A stretch of DNA of 39,176 nt from contig JABGSN010000035.1 of the NCBI GenBank assembly GCA_018647765.1, positions 1 to 39,176 of the forward strand, read 5' to 3'. This document shows positions 23,570 through 32,276 of this stretch, one piece after another; positions within the stretch are counted from its first letter, which is position 1, and every line of letters begins with the position of its first letter. The stretch is from Oceanospirillaceae bacterium. Its GTDB lineage: Bacteria; Pseudomonadota; Gammaproteobacteria; Pseudomonadales; Balneatricaceae. The position numbers and the translations under genes are program-made. The notes beneath the pieces are model-generated. The model ran no database searches. It was given only the letters and a program-made list of their open reading frames with translations, and was not told where the DNA came from.

Positions 23570-24252
23570 CGGCCTGTTCCACAACGCTGAAAAAAGTCGG
23601 CTATTTCCCGATTGATTGCATGGTTCACTTTAAACTTGCCAAATTTTTGTTGATAAAACTGTTTCGCTTCGGGCGCTAACACGTCGTTGTAAGATTCGTA
23701 CAAATGGCGGATATAATCATCGTTAAACTCTGGGTGGGCTTGGTAACTTATGGCTTTGTTGGCATACACGATTGCCGCTGCAGGGCAATGTTCTGCACTA
23801 GCAGTCACTTCAAGTGCAACCGGGGGTAAGTCAACTATTTGTTGGCCATGCCACGCCGCCACGGACATTTGGCTGCCGTCACTTTTGTTGTAGTTGATGA
23901 CCCCAGTTTGATACACAACGGGAGCGTCGGCAACGCTTCCTCCTAATGCTTTAGCGATGGCCTGATGACCAAAACAGATACCTACCATAGGTTTATTCCC
24001 ATAGGCTGCGCGGATCCACTCAAGCATGGGAGCCATCCAAGGTAGGTGTTCGTCTAAGTTATGTTTTGAACCGGTTAATAGATAACCGTCACAATCATCG
24101 TCAGCCCGTGGTAACTCACCATTAACCACTGTAAAGGTAACAAATTCAAACCCAAAGGGTGCTAACAGATCACGAAATTGCTGATCATAATAACCATACT
24201 TTGCATGCATTTCCGGCGATGACAAACCACACAGTAATATGCCTAATTTCAA
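23566..24252 (-). CDS. Class I glutamine amidotransferase-like protein
   Basis: The 228-residue protein is a stand-alone class I amidotransferase domain. The nucleophile elbow GICFGHQ places Cys93, and QAHPEF supplies His173 and Glu175, completing the triad. The substrate region has LLTGSKHNLDEHLPWM near residue 60. Stand-alone members make or hydrolyse gamma-glutamyl bonds, or serve as glutaminase subunits. The start is a TTG at 24252, supported by AGAGGA eight bases upstream; the next Met lies at residue 15, after conserved beta-strand residues. It is the last gene of a minus-strand unit with the TetR and threonine-aldolase-like genes, 38 bases after the latter. Confidence 0.83.
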   Translation of the reverse strand: MKLGILLCGLSSPEMHAKYGYYDQQFRDLLAPFGFEFVTFTVVNGELPRADDDCDGYLLTGSKHNLDEHLPWMAPMLEWIRAAYGNKPMVGICFGHQAIAKALGGSVADAPVVYQTGVINYNKSDGSQMSVAAWHGQQIVDLPPVALEVTASAEHCPAAAIVYANKAISYQAHPEFNDDYIRHLYESYNDVLAPEAKQFYQQKFGKFKVNHAINREIADFFQRCGTGR

Positions 24253-24290
24253 TCTATTTATCCTCTTTTATTAACCCTAAATACCCAACA

Positions 24291-25367
24291 TCAATCATTG
24301 ACTTGTGCTACTAACAGCGCTTTTGCCGCAGCCACAAAGTGATCAACATCATCCGCCTGAGTGCTAAAATTAGTCACTAAACGTACCACATTTTTGTCCC
24401 AACGGTCGCTGTAAAAATGGAAGCCTTGGGCCAACAAACCATCAATAGCAAATCGAGGTATTTTACAGAATAAAATATTAGATTGGCATTGGCATTCAAT
24501 TTCTATCCCAACAATAGCCTGTAAACCGCGCACCAACCGTGCGCACATTTGATTCGCATGACGCGCGTTACTGAGCCATAAGTCGTGCTTTAAGTAGGCA
24601 TTCATTTGGGCCGACATTAAGCGCATTTTGGACATCAAATGGCCAGCGCGTTTGCGCCTAAAAGCGAGTTCTTGGGCAAGGCTTGGATCAAATAGAACAA
24701 TGGCCTCTGCCCCTAACACCCCATTTTTTGTGGCCCCAAAAGACAATACATCCACCCCCGCCTTCCAGGTCATGTCGGCTGCCGAACAATCCATGGCCAC
24801 CAGTGCATTGGCAAAACGAGCACCGTCCATGTGTAAGCGCAGGCCGTTATCATGGCAAATATCACCAATAGCCTGTATTTCGTCAACACTATACAGGCTG
24901 CCTGTTTCGGTAGATTGGCTAATACTCACTACCGCGGCTTGGGATGAATGAACATCGCCTACTTTTTTCGAGGCCACGTTTGCTAGATTTTGCGCACCAA
25001 TCTTGCTGCTGTCGCCATCAATACAAATTAGCTTCGCGCCATTGGTGAAAAATTCTGGCGCGCCACATTCATCATTATTGATATGGCTGTGCGGATGGCA
25101 CAACACCGCACCCCAAGGGGGTGTAAGCACACTTAGGCCCAACGCATTAGCAGCAGTTCCTGTAGGTACCAAAAACACACTTACTGGGCACTCAAAAATA
25201 GCGCTCAGTTGTTGCTCTACTTGCTGGCTGTAGGTATCTACTCCATAGGGCGACTCTGGACCGGAACCGGCATTCACCATAGCCTGCAATACTTCAGCTG
25301 AAGCACCCTCTGCATTGTCGCTAGAAAAAACCTTGTTATAGGGTCCAGTTTTATTAATGCGGGTCAT
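24291..25367 (-). CDS. Low-specificity L-threonine aldolase-like PLP enzyme
   Basis: The 358-residue protein is a fold-type I PLP lyase of the threonine aldolase/beta-eliminating lyase family. Landmarks are [17 protein letters not shown] at the N-terminus, [15 protein letters not shown] (cofactor phosphate loop), [15 protein letters not shown] with the Asp that contacts the pyridine nitrogen, and [16 protein letters not shown] with the Schiff-base Lys. The family cleaves beta-hydroxy amino acids to glycine and an aldehyde. I chose the ATG at 25367, 12 bases after the TetR stop, over an in-frame TTG at 25379. Its place beside a Rieske oxygenase raises the possibility that it cleaves a hydroxylated amino acid made by that oxygenase, which is inference. 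Confidence 0.86.
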   Translation of the reverse strand: MTRINKTGPYNKVFSSDNAEGASAEVLQAMVNAGSGPESPYGVDTYSQQVEQQLSAIFECPVSVFLVPTGTAANALGLSVLTPPWGAVLCHPHSHINNDECGAPEFFTNGAKLICIDGDSSKIGAQNLANVASKKVGDVHSSQAAVVSISQSTETGSLYSVDEIQAIGDICHDNGLRLHMDGARFANALVAMDCSAADMTWKAGVDVLSFGATKNGVLGAEAIVLFDPSLAQELAFRRKRAGHLMSKMRLMSAQMNAYLKHDLWLSNARHANQMCARLVRGLQAIVGIEIECQCQSNILFCKIPRFAIDGLLAQGFHFYSDRWDKNVVRLVTNFSTQADDVDHFVAAAKALLVAQVND

Positions 25368-25379
25368 TATAGGTCTCAA

Positions 25380-25964
25380 TTAGTTAAGGGTGGCCAGCAG
25401 TCGTGTAACTAATTTTTGATTGTTGCGTTGCATTGCCTGAGCTAAGGCCAAACCTCGAAAGCCATCCCATGCAAAATAAATGCTAATGACTCCAAGGGCC
25501 ACTTGTTGGCACGCGTCTAGACCGGCCTTTGGGTGCCTTTGTTGCAATTCTTCGGTTAAGTCAGCGACATAAATTTCAAAACATTGGGTCATGCGCTCAC
25601 TCACACGAGGATACCGGTGGGCAGCTGACAATAGCGCATAAAATGCGGGCAGCATGGCTTTATAGTCGCCTTCTGGATCAGTAGTAAACAGCACTGTGGC
25701 TAACCAATCATCACTGCTGTCGGAGCGGTGTGCCTGCTCCTGTTGACGCCAAATTGTTTCGAACTCATAGGCCACATAATCGGCCACTTGGTTGACTAGA
25801 TCTTCTCGGTTGCCGGCGAAGTGGCGCACCAAGCTGCGTGAAATACCCGATTCTTGGGCAATATCATCTAATGAGGTTGCATCAAGGCCACGCTTTGCAA
25901 TACAACGCACAAAGGCCGACATGATGGCGGTTTTCTTTTCGGCTTTAACAGATGGACGAGACAT
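25380..25964 (-). CDS. TetR family transcriptional regulator
   Basis: The 194-residue protein has a TetR helix-turn-helix at about residues 8-52 (KTAIMSAFVRCIAKRGLDAT, then LDDIAQESGISRSLVRHFAG) and a helical ligand-binding domain. The layout resembles BetI-type members. It is the first gene of the unit with the aldolase-like and amidotransferase genes and lies head to head with the Rieske oxygenase gene, 87 bases apart. Two identical-type palindromes in that gap are the likely operators, so it probably represses both directions until a substrate binds. The start is the ATG at 25964, preferred over TTG at 25967. Confidence 0.88.
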   Translation of the reverse strand: MSRPSVKAEKKTAIMSAFVRCIAKRGLDATSLDDIAQESGISRSLVRHFAGNREDLVNQVADYVAYEFETIWRQQEQAHRSDSSDDWLATVLFTTDPEGDYKAMLPAFYALLSAAHRYPRVSERMTQCFEIYVADLTEELQQRHPKAGLDACQQVALGVISIYFAWDGFRGLALAQAMQRNNQKLVTRLLATLN

Positions 25965-25981
25965 CAATTCATTCTAGTTAA

Positions 25982-26033
25982 TTGTCAAACTTGACAAGTT
26001 TAAACCAGAAGTATAAGTTGTCACAAATGACAA
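25982..26033. promoter_or_regulatory. Twin TetR-type operators TTGTCA-N4-TGACAA
   Basis: Two 16-base palindromes of the same type occur at 25982-25997 and 26018-26033, with centres 36 bases apart, between the divergent TetR and Rieske genes. The first has a perfect seven-base arm (TTGTCAA/TTGACAA) and also overlaps another dyad AAACTTG-A-CAAGTTT. Repetition of the same symmetric word in one short divergent gap is strong evidence for dimer binding sites of the adjacent repressor. Confidence 0.72.
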
Positions 26034-26051
26034 TAAACTTGGAATCTAGCA

Positions 26052-27179
26052 ATGAACTTGATTCATCCTATGAAATCCATTGAACAACCGTTCGATGCCG
26101 ACCCACAAAAGTCTTATACGATGGCCGCACGCTATTACACAGATGAGAACATTTACCAGCAGGAAAAAGCTGACATCTTTTGGCAGTCTTGGGTTTATAT
26201 TGGCCACTCGTCGCAACTAAAAGATGCCGGTGACTACATCACTGCCAACTTACATGGCCAAGAAGTAATGGTCGTACGAGACCAGGAGGGTCAACTGGGG
26301 GCCTTCTTCAATGTTTGCCCCCACCGAGGTCATCAACTATTAACCGGGTGCGGTAATACTCGCGCCATCGTTTGCCCCTACCATTCATGGTGTTTTGATC
26401 AACAAGGGCAGTTTTTGCGAGGTCGGAACTTACAAGATTTAAAGGACTTCTCTAACCACGAATTTAACTTAAAACCCGTCAATACCGAACAATTTTTAGG
26501 TTTTATATTTGTTAACTTAGACCCCAATGCCAAACCTATGACACAGATATACGAGGGGCTAAAACAAGAAATTGAACATTATGTGCCCCAAATCGACCAA
26601 ATTGAACGCCAGTACCACGCCGACTATAAGGTGGCTGCGAACTGGAAGCTTTTGGTGGATAACTTTTTGGAATGTTATCACTGTAACACTGCCCATAAGG
26701 ACTTTGTTGATTTGGTAGACATGCCCAGTTATCAAACTAAGACTTACGCACGCTATTCCAGCCATATTTCCCACCAGCCAAGCAAAGCCAATAGTAAGGC
26801 GTACCAAGTACAAGGCGAACAAAGCTATGGTTATGCTGCTTGGTTTATGTGGCCTAACCTCACTATTTGGGTCATGCCGGGCGAGGCCAACATTAGCATG
26901 TTACAAATGCACCCAGATGGCTTATCTCAATGCCTAGAAACCTTAGATTGGTACGGCATAGGCAGCCAGTTAAGCCAAGCCTCCCACGCCGCCATTACCT
27001 ACTTAGATGATGTACTACAGCCGGAGGATATCGGCCTTTGTGAAAGCGTACAAAAAGGAATTAACTCGCTTGCCTATAATCAAGGTCGCTTTGTCGTTGA
27101 TGATCAAAGAAGCCATTTGAGCGAACATGGTGTCCATCATTTTCAAAAACTGGTTATTGAAGCGTTGGACCTAAACTAA
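26052..27179 (+). CDS. Rieske non-haem iron oxygenase, alpha subunit, quaternary-amine type
   Basis: The 375-residue protein has an N-terminal Rieske domain with Cys89-x-His91 and Cys108-x2-His111 (NVCPHRGHQ and CPYHSW), and a catalytic domain with VDNFLECYHCNTAH giving His210 and His215. A third ligand candidate is the Asp of LQPEDIGLCESVQKG. The bridging acid before the iron histidines is Glu207 rather than the usual Asp, a trait of oxygenases acting on carnitine (CntA), glycine betaine (GbcA) and related betaines. It needs a ferredoxin-type reductase, and none is encoded in this window. It is divergent from the TetR gene with two operators between, and overlaps the end of the convergent ilvY by 26 bases. 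The substrate is probably a betaine or N-methylated amino acid. Confidence 0.88.
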   Translation: MNLIHPMKSIEQPFDADPQKSYTMAARYYTDENIYQQEKADIFWQSWVYIGHSSQLKDAGDYITANLHGQEVMVVRDQEGQLGAFFNVCPHRGHQLLTGCGNTRAIVCPYHSWCFDQQGQFLRGRNLQDLKDFSNHEFNLKPVNTEQFLGFIFVNLDPNAKPMTQIYEGLKQEIEHYVPQIDQIERQYHADYKVAANWKLLVDNFLECYHCNTAHKDFVDLVDMPSYQTKTYARYSSHISHQPSKANSKAYQVQGEQSYGYAAWFMWPNLTIWVMPGEANISMLQMHPDGLSQCLETLDWYGIGSQLSQASHAAITYLDDVLQPEDIGLCESVQKGINSLAYNQGRFVVDDQRSHLSEHGVHHFQKLVIEALDLN

Positions 27180-28056
27180 CCTGCAATTTCCAAAGGGCAT
27201 TAACCAGAGGGTTTTTCAGGTTTTTTTTGAGTACCAATAGGCCCACATCATAGGCTTCGAGTTGCGGCGCAACGTCCAAAACTTGGATGCGCTCTATGGT
27301 CGGGCTATTGTCCAGAACAATCTTGGGTACCACCCCAATTCCCAGACCGAGGCTAACCATAGTGACGATAGCTTCGTTACCTGCCACTTGGGCGTAAACT
27401 GTGGGAGTAATATCCATCGCCCTAAACCACGCGTCTATACGTTCACGAGAAAGCCCCCCTTCTGGCAATACCATAGGCATTTTGGCCCACTGCTGAGCAT
27501 TTTTCGGCGTAATCAAGGGGTGTTCCAAGTTACTTTGATCCAGCGCGGCAATAAACACCAAAGGTGACACGGTAATAGGTTTAAAGGCCAGCTCTCGCGG
27601 GAGGGTCTTGGGGTGAGCCGCAATAGCAAAATCCTCTTCGCCTGAGATAACGCGTGCAATGCCTTGGTCTGGATCACCCGTGTGAAGCTTAATCTCGATG
27701 CTTGGGTAATCTTGGCGAAAGCGTTGGAACAAATCAAACAGCAAGCTGTAAACAGCCGTGACTGAACAATACAAACTCACTTCGCCCTGTAACTGACCGG
27801 TCGCATCGCGCACTTGATGGCGAATAGCATCCCATTCACTCACTGCATTACGTGCATAGTCTAAAAAAGCTTGACCTTGAGGGGTGATTTGTACACTGCG
27901 GTTGTCGCGAGTAAATAAGTCTACACCTAACTCTGTTTCTAGTTGACGAATAGTGCGAGACAAGGCCGACAAACTCACGTGGCACGCTGCACTAGCTTTA
28001 CCAAAATGCAGGTGCTGAGCCAAGGCGATAAATTGTTTCAAATTACGAACATCCAT
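27154..28056 (-). CDS. ilvY: IlvY, LysR-type activator of ilvC
   Basis: The 300-residue LysR protein starts MDVRNLKQFIALAQHLHFGK, very similar to enterobacterial IlvY (MDLRDLKTFLHLAESRHFGR as I recall it), with helix-turn-helix CHVSLSALSRTIRQLETELG and LFTRDNRSVQITPQG. IlvY senses acetolactate or acetohydroxybutyrate and activates ilvC. It lies head to head with ilvC, the classic arrangement. I use the ATG at 28056 rather than the GTG at 28065, because the homologous N-terminus begins there. Its 3' end overlaps that of the Rieske gene by 26 bases. Confidence 0.9.
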   Translation of the reverse strand: MDVRNLKQFIALAQHLHFGKASAACHVSLSALSRTIRQLETELGVDLFTRDNRSVQITPQGQAFLDYARNAVSEWDAIRHQVRDATGQLQGEVSLYCSVTAVYSLLFDLFQRFRQDYPSIEIKLHTGDPDQGIARVISGEEDFAIAAHPKTLPRELAFKPITVSPLVFIAALDQSNLEHPLITPKNAQQWAKMPMVLPEGGLSRERIDAWFRAMDITPTVYAQVAGNEAIVTMVSLGLGIGVVPKIVLDNSPTIERIQVLDVAPQLEAYDVGLLVLKKNLKNPLVNALWKLQVSLGPTLQ

Positions 28057-28220
28057 AAAGCTCACTTTATCACAATCATTACATCATGTTGCATAAATCG
28101 GTTCACTATGTAGCGTATATATCAATTTACGAAAGCATCTTCAAAGCGTATCATGTCGCCAGTTTGAAGCCATTCCAATTTGGCTGATATTGATTCTAGA
28201 TTTAACCAAAGGACTTCCCC
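28057..28220. promoter_or_regulatory. Divergent ilvY-ilvC control region
   Basis: This 164-base gap separates the ilvY and ilvC start codons and must hold both promoters and the IlvY operators known for this gene pair. I could not pick out a clear dyad by eye, so only the location is supported. AAAGGA stands seven bases before the ilvC ATG. Confidence 0.4.
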
Positions 28221-29696
28221 ATGTCTAACAACTACTTTAATACCCTGCCTTTACGCGAGCAGCTAGAGCAGCTAGCCAAATGTCGCTTCATGCACATGAA
28301 CGAATTCACCGAAGGCGTAGATGCCCTTAAAGGCAAAAAAATGGTCATCATTGGCTGTGGCGCTCAAGGCCTTAACCAAGGTCTAAACCTACGCGACAGT
28401 GGCCTAGACGTGTCTTACACCCTACGCCAAGCTGCGATCGACGAGAAGCGTCAGTCCTACAAAAACGCAGCAGACAACGGCTTTACCGTTGGCACCTACG
28501 AAGAATTGATTCCGACTGCCGATATCGTATTAAACCTAACACCAGACAAGCAGCACACGCCTGTTGTGACTGCAGTTATGCCATTAATGAAGCAAGGCGC
28601 ATGTTTGTCTTACTCACACGGTTTTAACATTGTTGAAGAAGGCATGCAGATCCGTGAAGACCTTACGGTCATCATGGTTGCACCTAAGTGCCCTGGTTCT
28701 GAAGTGCGTGCTGAATATGTGCGTGGTTTTGGTGTACCGACGTTGATCGCCGTACACGAAGACAACGACCCACAGGGCCACGGTTTAGCATTAGCCAAAG
28801 CCTACGCCGTTGGTACTGGCGGCCATAAGGCCGGTGTATTGATGTCTTCTTTCATCGCCGAAGTTAAGTCTGACCTAATGGGCGAGCAAACCATTCTTTG
28901 TGGCATGCTACAAACCGGTTCTTTGTTGTGCTTTGACAAGATGATCGACAAGGGCATGGACGCAGGTTATGCCTCTAAGTTGATCCAGTTCGGTTGGGAA
29001 ACCATTACCGAAGCGCTTAAGTATGGTGGTGTAACCAACATGCTAGACCGTCTTTCTAACCCAGCTAAGATCAAAGCCTTTGATCTTTCTGAAGAACTGA
29101 AAGTGATCATGCGTCCACTTTACAACAAGCATCAAGACGACATCATCAACGGCACTTTCTCTTCTACCATGATGGCAGACTGGGCTAACGACGACGTTAA
29201 CCTATTAGGCTGGCGTGCAGAAACTGGCGAAACGGCCTTTGAAAAGACTCCTGCTGGCGACATGGAAATCTCAGAGCAAGAGTACTTCGACCACGGCATC
29301 TTAATGGTGGCTATGGTTAAAGCCGGTGTTGAATTGGCCTTTGAAACCATGACCGCTGCAGGCATTATTGCAGACTCGGCTTACTACGAGTCATTGCATG
29401 AGACACCTCTTATCGCTAACACCATTGCGCGTAAGAAGTTGTACGAAATGAACGCCACTATTTCTGACACTGCAGAATACGGCTGTTACTTGTACAACCA
29501 TGCGTGCTTGCCACTGCTGGGCGACTTCATGAAGAACATCGACACAGACGTCATTGGCCGTGGTTTAAGCTCAGATGATAACGGTGTTGATAACGCCCGT
29601 TTGATCGAGATCAACGCAGCTCTACGTAGCCACCCAGTTGAAGCCATTGGCGCAACACTACGTGGCCACATGGCTGACATGAAGAAGATCGTATAA
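28221..29696 (+). CDS. ilvC: Ketol-acid reductoisomerase, class II
   Basis: The 491-residue enzyme converts acetolactate to dihydroxyisovalerate (and the isoleucine analogue) with NADPH and magnesium, the second step of branched-chain amino acid synthesis. The NADPH site is [20 protein letters not shown] near residue 45; the blocks [13 protein letters not shown] and [12 protein letters not shown] carry metal-binding and active-site acids. A second knotted C-terminal domain ([21 protein letters not shown], then [15 protein letters not shown]) makes it the long class II form of enterobacteria, Vibrio and relatives. Length equals the E. coli enzyme. Its codon use looks more optimised than its neighbours, in keeping with high expression. 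Confidence 0.97.
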   Translation: MSNNYFNTLPLREQLEQLAKCRFMHMNEFTEGVDALKGKKMVIIGCGAQGLNQGLNLRDSGLDVSYTLRQAAIDEKRQSYKNAADNGFTVGTYEELIPTADIVLNLTPDKQHTPVVTAVMPLMKQGACLSYSHGFNIVEEGMQIREDLTVIMVAPKCPGSEVRAEYVRGFGVPTLIAVHEDNDPQGHGLALAKAYAVGTGGHKAGVLMSSFIAEVKSDLMGEQTILCGMLQTGSLLCFDKMIDKGMDAGYASKLIQFGWETITEALKYGGVTNMLDRLSNPAKIKAFDLSEELKVIMRPLYNKHQDDIINGTFSSTMMADWANDDVNLLGWRAETGETAFEKTPAGDMEISEQEYFDHGILMVAMVKAGVELAFETMTAAGIIADSAYYESLHETPLIANTIARKKLYEMNATISDTAEYGCYLYNHACLPLLGDFMKNIDTDVIGRGLSSDDNGVDNARLIEINAALRSHPVEAIGATLRGHMADMKKIV

Positions 29697-29706
29697 GGTA
29701 GATACT

Positions 29707-29820
29707 GCGTCATCGCTACGTCTTTGCAAGAAGCGTAGCGACGTGGCAATCCATAACCCACTGTATTGGATCGCCGCGCTGCGCTCGCGATGACGTATAG
29801 GCTCGTCGCCTCGCGATGAC
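29707..29820. repeat. Palindromic interspersed repeat (MITE/REP-like) between ilvC and modF
   Basis: Outer arms CGTCATCGC (29708-29716) and GCGATGACG (29787-29795) are perfect inverted repeats, with matching inner arms GGCAATCCA and TGGATCGCC. Each half folds again, as in TCGCTACG/CGTAGCGA (29713-29720 and 29734-29741). A further GCGATGAC copy lies at 29813-29820. The words resemble the GTCATTGCGAG...AGCAATCC family of short genomic repeats spread in many proteobacteria. It has no coding capacity and may also serve as a transcription end or mRNA stabiliser after ilvC. Confidence 0.65.
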
Positions 29821-29833
29821 ACATTGAACTATT

Positions 29834-31264
29834 ATGACTATACAACTTACCGACCTACATGTTGAGTTTGACCAAGGTTTTCAACTCAAACACATCAACT
29901 GGCAAGTTGAAAAGCAGCAACATTGGCTGATCACCGGTGCTAACGGCGCCGGCAAATCGGCGCTCGCCGCCGTGTTAGCAGGTTATGGAGACATCCAATC
30001 TGGTAGCACCGGCGGCCTACCTTCTCCTATTGGATGGGTCTCTTTTGAAGCCCAAGCCGAACTCATTGACGCCGAACTTAAAAAAGATGACGCCGACATT
30101 ACTGACGTTATTAGCCTCGGCACCCCGGTGCGCGAAATCATCTTCACGAGCGAAATAGATGCCGCCATCGCGCAGGATTTAATTACCAAATTCGAGCTAG
30201 ACTACTTGCTCAATCGCGCTTTTCGCAAGCTTTCCACAGGCGAGTCTCGCAAGGTAATGATCATTCGCGCTTTGTCGTGCAAAGCCGAACTCCTCATCCT
30301 CGACGAACCCTTTGATGGCTTAGACAGCAGCACCCATGCCATGTTGCAAACTCACCTCTCTGGGTTAGCACAACACACTCCCATAGTCATGGTCCTCAAC
30401 CGCTTTGATGAAATACCAGACTTTGTTAGCCACGTTGCGTATATGGAAAACGGCGAATTAAGGCACCAAGTTGAACGTAATGATGAAGCGGCATACGCTG
30501 AGCTTTATCAACTTCTGCACCTAAAAACTACACAGTTACAAATACCACCAGCGGATACCGACACCGATATTCCAGCCTTAAACCCACAGCAACCGTTAGT
30601 TAAATTAACCAACATCTGTGTTAAATACACCGATATGGTGCTCATCAACAACCTTGATTGGACCATAGAAGCCAATCAACATTGGCAATTGAGCGGCCCT
30701 AACGGCAGTGGTAAAACAGCCATATTGTCGCTTATTACCGGCGACCACCCTCAATGTTATACCAATGACATTTTTGTATTTGGTTTCCAACGCGGCAACG
30801 GCGAAAGCATATGGCAAATCAAACAATTTATTGGTTATGTTTCCACTGCCTTACAATGGGAATACCGAGTCGGCACTAGCTTACGTAATGTGATTATTTC
30901 TGGGTTTTACGATTCCATTGGTTTGTATAGCAAAAGCACCGACCGTCAAAAACAAATTGCCGATCAATGGCTTACTTTGTTGGGCATGCAAGACCGAGCA
31001 GACTACCCATTTAACAAGCTCTCCTATGGAGATCAGCGTTTATTGCTCATTGCCCGGGCCATGGTAAAACACCCACCGCTATTGATTTTGGACGAACCGT
31101 GTTTAGGTTTAGACGACATCAATCGTCAGCTAGTATTGGCGTTAATCGAGAAGATTTGTGAAGCTAATGAAACCTCGGTTATCTACGTTAACCACCATGC
31201 CCAAGACCGTATTGCGGGCATCGACAACTACTTGGCCTTGGAAAAATCAGCCGACAATAGTTAG
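29834..31264 (+). CDS. modF: ModF-like tandem ABC ATPase (PhrA homologue)
   Basis: The 476-residue protein has two ABC ATPase domains and no membrane segment. The first has Walker A ITGANGAGKSALAAVLAG (about residue 36), signature LSTGESRKVMIIRAL and Walker B AELLILDEPFDGL; the second has LSGPNGSGKTAILSLITG, LSYGDQRLLLIARAM and PLLILDEPCLGL. This is the layout of E. coli ModF (490 residues), a soluble ABC protein near the molybdate transport genes whose role is not settled. No modABC genes lie here, although a molybdenum hydroxylase operon is elsewhere in the window. It follows ilvC after the palindromic repeat and probably has its own promoter. Confidence 0.88.
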   Translation: MTIQLTDLHVEFDQGFQLKHINWQVEKQQHWLITGANGAGKSALAAVLAGYGDIQSGSTGGLPSPIGWVSFEAQAELIDAELKKDDADITDVISLGTPVREIIFTSEIDAAIAQDLITKFELDYLLNRAFRKLSTGESRKVMIIRALSCKAELLILDEPFDGLDSSTHAMLQTHLSGLAQHTPIVMVLNRFDEIPDFVSHVAYMENGELRHQVERNDEAAYAELYQLLHLKTTQLQIPPADTDTDIPALNPQQPLVKLTNICVKYTDMVLINNLDWTIEANQHWQLSGPNGSGKTAILSLITGDHPQCYTNDIFVFGFQRGNGESIWQIKQFIGYVSTALQWEYRVGTSLRNVIISGFYDSIGLYSKSTDRQKQIADQWLTLLGMQDRADYPFNKLSYGDQRLLLIARAMVKHPPLLILDEPCLGLDDINRQLVLALIEKICEANETSVIYVNHHAQDRIAGIDNYLALEKSADNS

Positions 31265-31300
31265 TCTTTATGGGTACTAATTTTCTCGCCAGAAAGTCAC

Positions 31301-31316
31301 TATTGAGGTATTGTTC
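31301..31316. promoter_or_regulatory. Candidate BetI site upstream of SMR-betI
   Basis: TATTGA-GGTAT-TGTTC lies 41 bases before the SMR start codon. The same spaced word, TATTGA-N5-TGTTC, occurs upstream of betB at 37099-37114. Sharing of this element by the two bet transcription units suggests that BetI binds both. The dyad is imperfect here. Confidence 0.45.
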
Positions 31317-31356
31317 AGGTTCAGGTCTAGGTGTTTGATCTAAGTAAGGAATCTAA

Positions 31357-31689
31357 ATGAAAAGCTGGATTTTGCTATTTTTTGCGGTGGTGTGCGAAGT
31401 GGTGGGCACCTCAGCCATTAAACAATCTGAGGGGTTTACCAAATTTTGGCCCTCAATAACCGTGGCTGTGGGTTTTGCCTTGGCTTTTTATCTCCTGTCT
31501 TTTTCCCTTAAAGCTCTGCCTATTGGTGTGGTTTACGCCGTATGGTCGGGCATGGGTATTGTATTAATTTCGGTAATTGGCCACTGGTTCTTTAATGAGC
31601 GTCTCGATACGCCGGCCATTATTGGCGTTAGCTTTATCCTTGCAGGCGTTATTATCATGCAGGTATTTTCCAAGGCGGTGGCTCACTAA
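31357..31689 (+). CDS. Small multidrug resistance (SMR/EmrE-like) transporter
   Basis: The 110-residue protein has four hydrophobic helices, the conserved membrane Glu in LFFAVVCEVVGTSAIKQSEG (Glu14 equivalent of EmrE), and the loop GVVYAVWSGMGIVLISVIG typical of the QacE/EmrE branch. SMR proteins are dual-topology dimers that exchange protons for quaternary ammonium cations. AAGGAAT precedes the ATG. It shares an operon with betI, since its TAA overlaps the betI ATG as TAATG. Position in a BetI unit suggests the physiological cargo is choline, betaine or a similar quaternary amine, not a drug. This is an inference from context. Confidence 0.9.
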   Translation: MKSWILLFFAVVCEVVGTSAIKQSEGFTKFWPSITVAVGFALAFYLLSFSLKALPIGVVYAVWSGMGIVLISVIGHWFFNERLDTPAIIGVSFILAGVIIMQVFSKAVAH

Positions 31690-32276
31690 TGCCAAAATTA
31701 GGCATGCCAGAGGTTAGACGCCCTCAGCTCATCCGCGCCACGATGGACGTCATCAATCAAGTGGGTTTCCTTAACGCCACGGTGGCTAAAATAGGCCAGC
31801 AAGCGGGCATTTCACCCAGCATTATTAACCATTATTTTGGTGGCAAAAGTGGCTTAGTAGAGGCCACCATGCGCAGTATTCTTAAGGACCTGTCTACGGG
31901 TATTAACTTACGTTTATCTAAGGTTCCCAAAGACGATACCCTAGCGCGCATTGAAGCCATTGTTGGCGAAAATTTTAGTTCGCACCAACAAGATGAAGCG
32001 GTGGTAAAAACTTGGTTAGCATTTTGGGCCCAAGCCATGCACGACCCAACCTTAAACCGCATACAGCGAGTGAACGAAAAACGTTTATTGTCGTACCTCA
32101 GGTTAGAGCTAAAGCGCTCTATGCCCCATGCACAAGCACAGATGGTGGCTATCAGCATCGCGGCGTTAATCGACGGCATTTGGTTACGTGGCGCACTTAA
32201 TCCACAAGGTATGAATTCAAATCTAGCCCGCCAAGTAGTGCAGGATTATTTATTGCTGTACATCAAACACAGCTAA
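31689..32276 (+). CDS. betI: BetI, TetR-type choline-responsive repressor
   Basis: The 195-residue protein starts MPKLGMPEVRRPQLIRATMD, with helix-turn-helix ATVAKIGQQAGISPSIINHYFGGKSGL, and continues with FSSHQQDEAVVKTWLAFWAQAMH and IAALIDGIWLRGAL, which are family hallmarks of BetI. It represses choline-to-betaine genes and is released by choline. The start overlaps the SMR stop by one base. Its stop overlaps that of the convergent glycosyltransferase/YdjC gene by four bases. Its likely targets are the SMR-betI promoter and the betB promoter, which share a spaced motif. Confidence 0.93.
   Translation: MPKLGMPEVRRPQLIRATMDVINQVGFLNATVAKIGQQAGISPSIINHYFGGKSGLVEATMRSILKDLSTGINLRLSKVPKDDTLARIEAIVGENFSSHQQDEAVVKTWLAFWAQAMHDPTLNRIQRVNEKRLLSYLRLELKRSMPHAQAQMVAISIAALIDGIWLRGALNPQGMNSNLARQVVQDYLLLYIKHS

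Noticed and set aside
29697-29833. tRNA or small structured RNA gene after ilvC
   Set aside because: The folding comes from nested repeat arms; no cloverleaf or known RNA pattern is present.
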